Shown here piece by piece: positions 5,601-5,753 of a DNA stretch of 5,753 bases (position 1 is its first letter; every line of letters starts with the position of its first letter). Under the pieces are notes generated by a model, which made no database searches, was not told the origin of the DNA, and saw only the letters and a list, made by a program, of their open reading frames with translations. The stretch comes from Legionellales bacterium (GTDB lineage: Bacteria > Pseudomonadota > Gammaproteobacteria > Berkiellales > Berkiellaceae): assembly GCA_023266435.1 (NCBI GenBank), contig JAHFQF010000153.1, positions 1 to 5,753 on the forward strand. The letters are read 5' to 3'. The position numbers were made by a program, and so were the translations under genes.

Positions 5601-5753
5601 TATACCCAAGATACTTCAAAATGCGTAGTTTATAGCTACTCGAGTTTAGCCAGATGAAGTTTTCCGAACCAAGGAAGAGTCGTCGATACTATTGTGAGTT
5701 GAGGAAGGCTGCAGAGGGTTAAATTCGAGTAGCTAGAAACAGGTATTTTGGAG
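5601..5753. repeat. Long inverted-repeat element, MITE/REP-like (right end beyond window)
   Basis: The left arm (5601-5647) begins TATACCCAAGATACTTC and runs through GCTACTCGAGTTT. Its reverse complement reappears at 5721-5753 with small differences: both share TCGAGTAGCTA, then AAAC, then ATTTTG and AG. The unpaired centre spans about 5648-5720. The last 13 or so bases of the right arm, expected to read like TATCTTGGGTATA, would lie just outside the window. No open reading frame of useful length is visible inside, so the copy is non-coding and would need a transposase supplied elsewhere if it is mobile. It starts immediately after the DUF2797 stop codon. Confidence 0.75.

Overview
The window looks like part of a moderately AT-rich gammaproteobacterial chromosome. 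Gene content and repeat style would fit Legionellales or a neighbouring lineage better than classical enterics, but no rRNA or other phylogenetic marker is present, so this placement is an inference. It holds five genes, strictly alternating in strand (+,-,+,-,+). No two neighbours can share a co-directional operon, and each gene needs its own transcription signals.

Layout: (1) 1-333 (+), the C-terminal end of a longer protein with a Pro/Ala/Val/Ser/Thr-rich low-complexity tail. (2) 334-550, a 217-base gap between convergent genes with several short inverted repeats, including a perfect 11-bp stem, and a diverged copy of the dispersed repeat. (3) 551-2059 (-), a membrane protein with about six transmembrane segments and a TPR-like cytosolic C-terminus. 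(4) 2060-2241, a divergent intergenic region with a plausible extended -10 promoter for the next gene. (5) 2242-3621 (+), a CPA2 (CHX/Kef/NapA-type) cation:proton antiporter without a nucleotide-binding regulatory domain. (6) 3623-4519 (-), which I recognise as a divergent member of the Tus / DNA replication terminus site-binding family. (7) 4520-4718, holding a Ter-like TGTAAC site in the tus leader and two abutting palindromic repeats. (8) 4719-5600 (+), a DUF2797 protein with a cysteine-rich zinc-binding segment and a GIY-YIG-like segment. (9) 5601-5753, a long inverted-repeat element that starts on the base after the DUF2797 stop codon and runs off the window.

The most notable content is the Tus-like protein, with a candidate fork-arrest site just upstream of its start codon. 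This resembles the E. coli layout, where TerB overlaps the tus promoter and Tus represses itself. If correct, the window lies in or near the chromosome's replication terminus region. The second theme is a family of short palindromic elements with TATACCC/GGGTATA ends. It is present as a long copy, two shortened copies joined end to end over a shared TA, and one eroded end, and it brackets the DUF2797 gene. This resembles a MITE or REP-type non-autonomous element. The remaining genes do not form an obvious pathway with each other.
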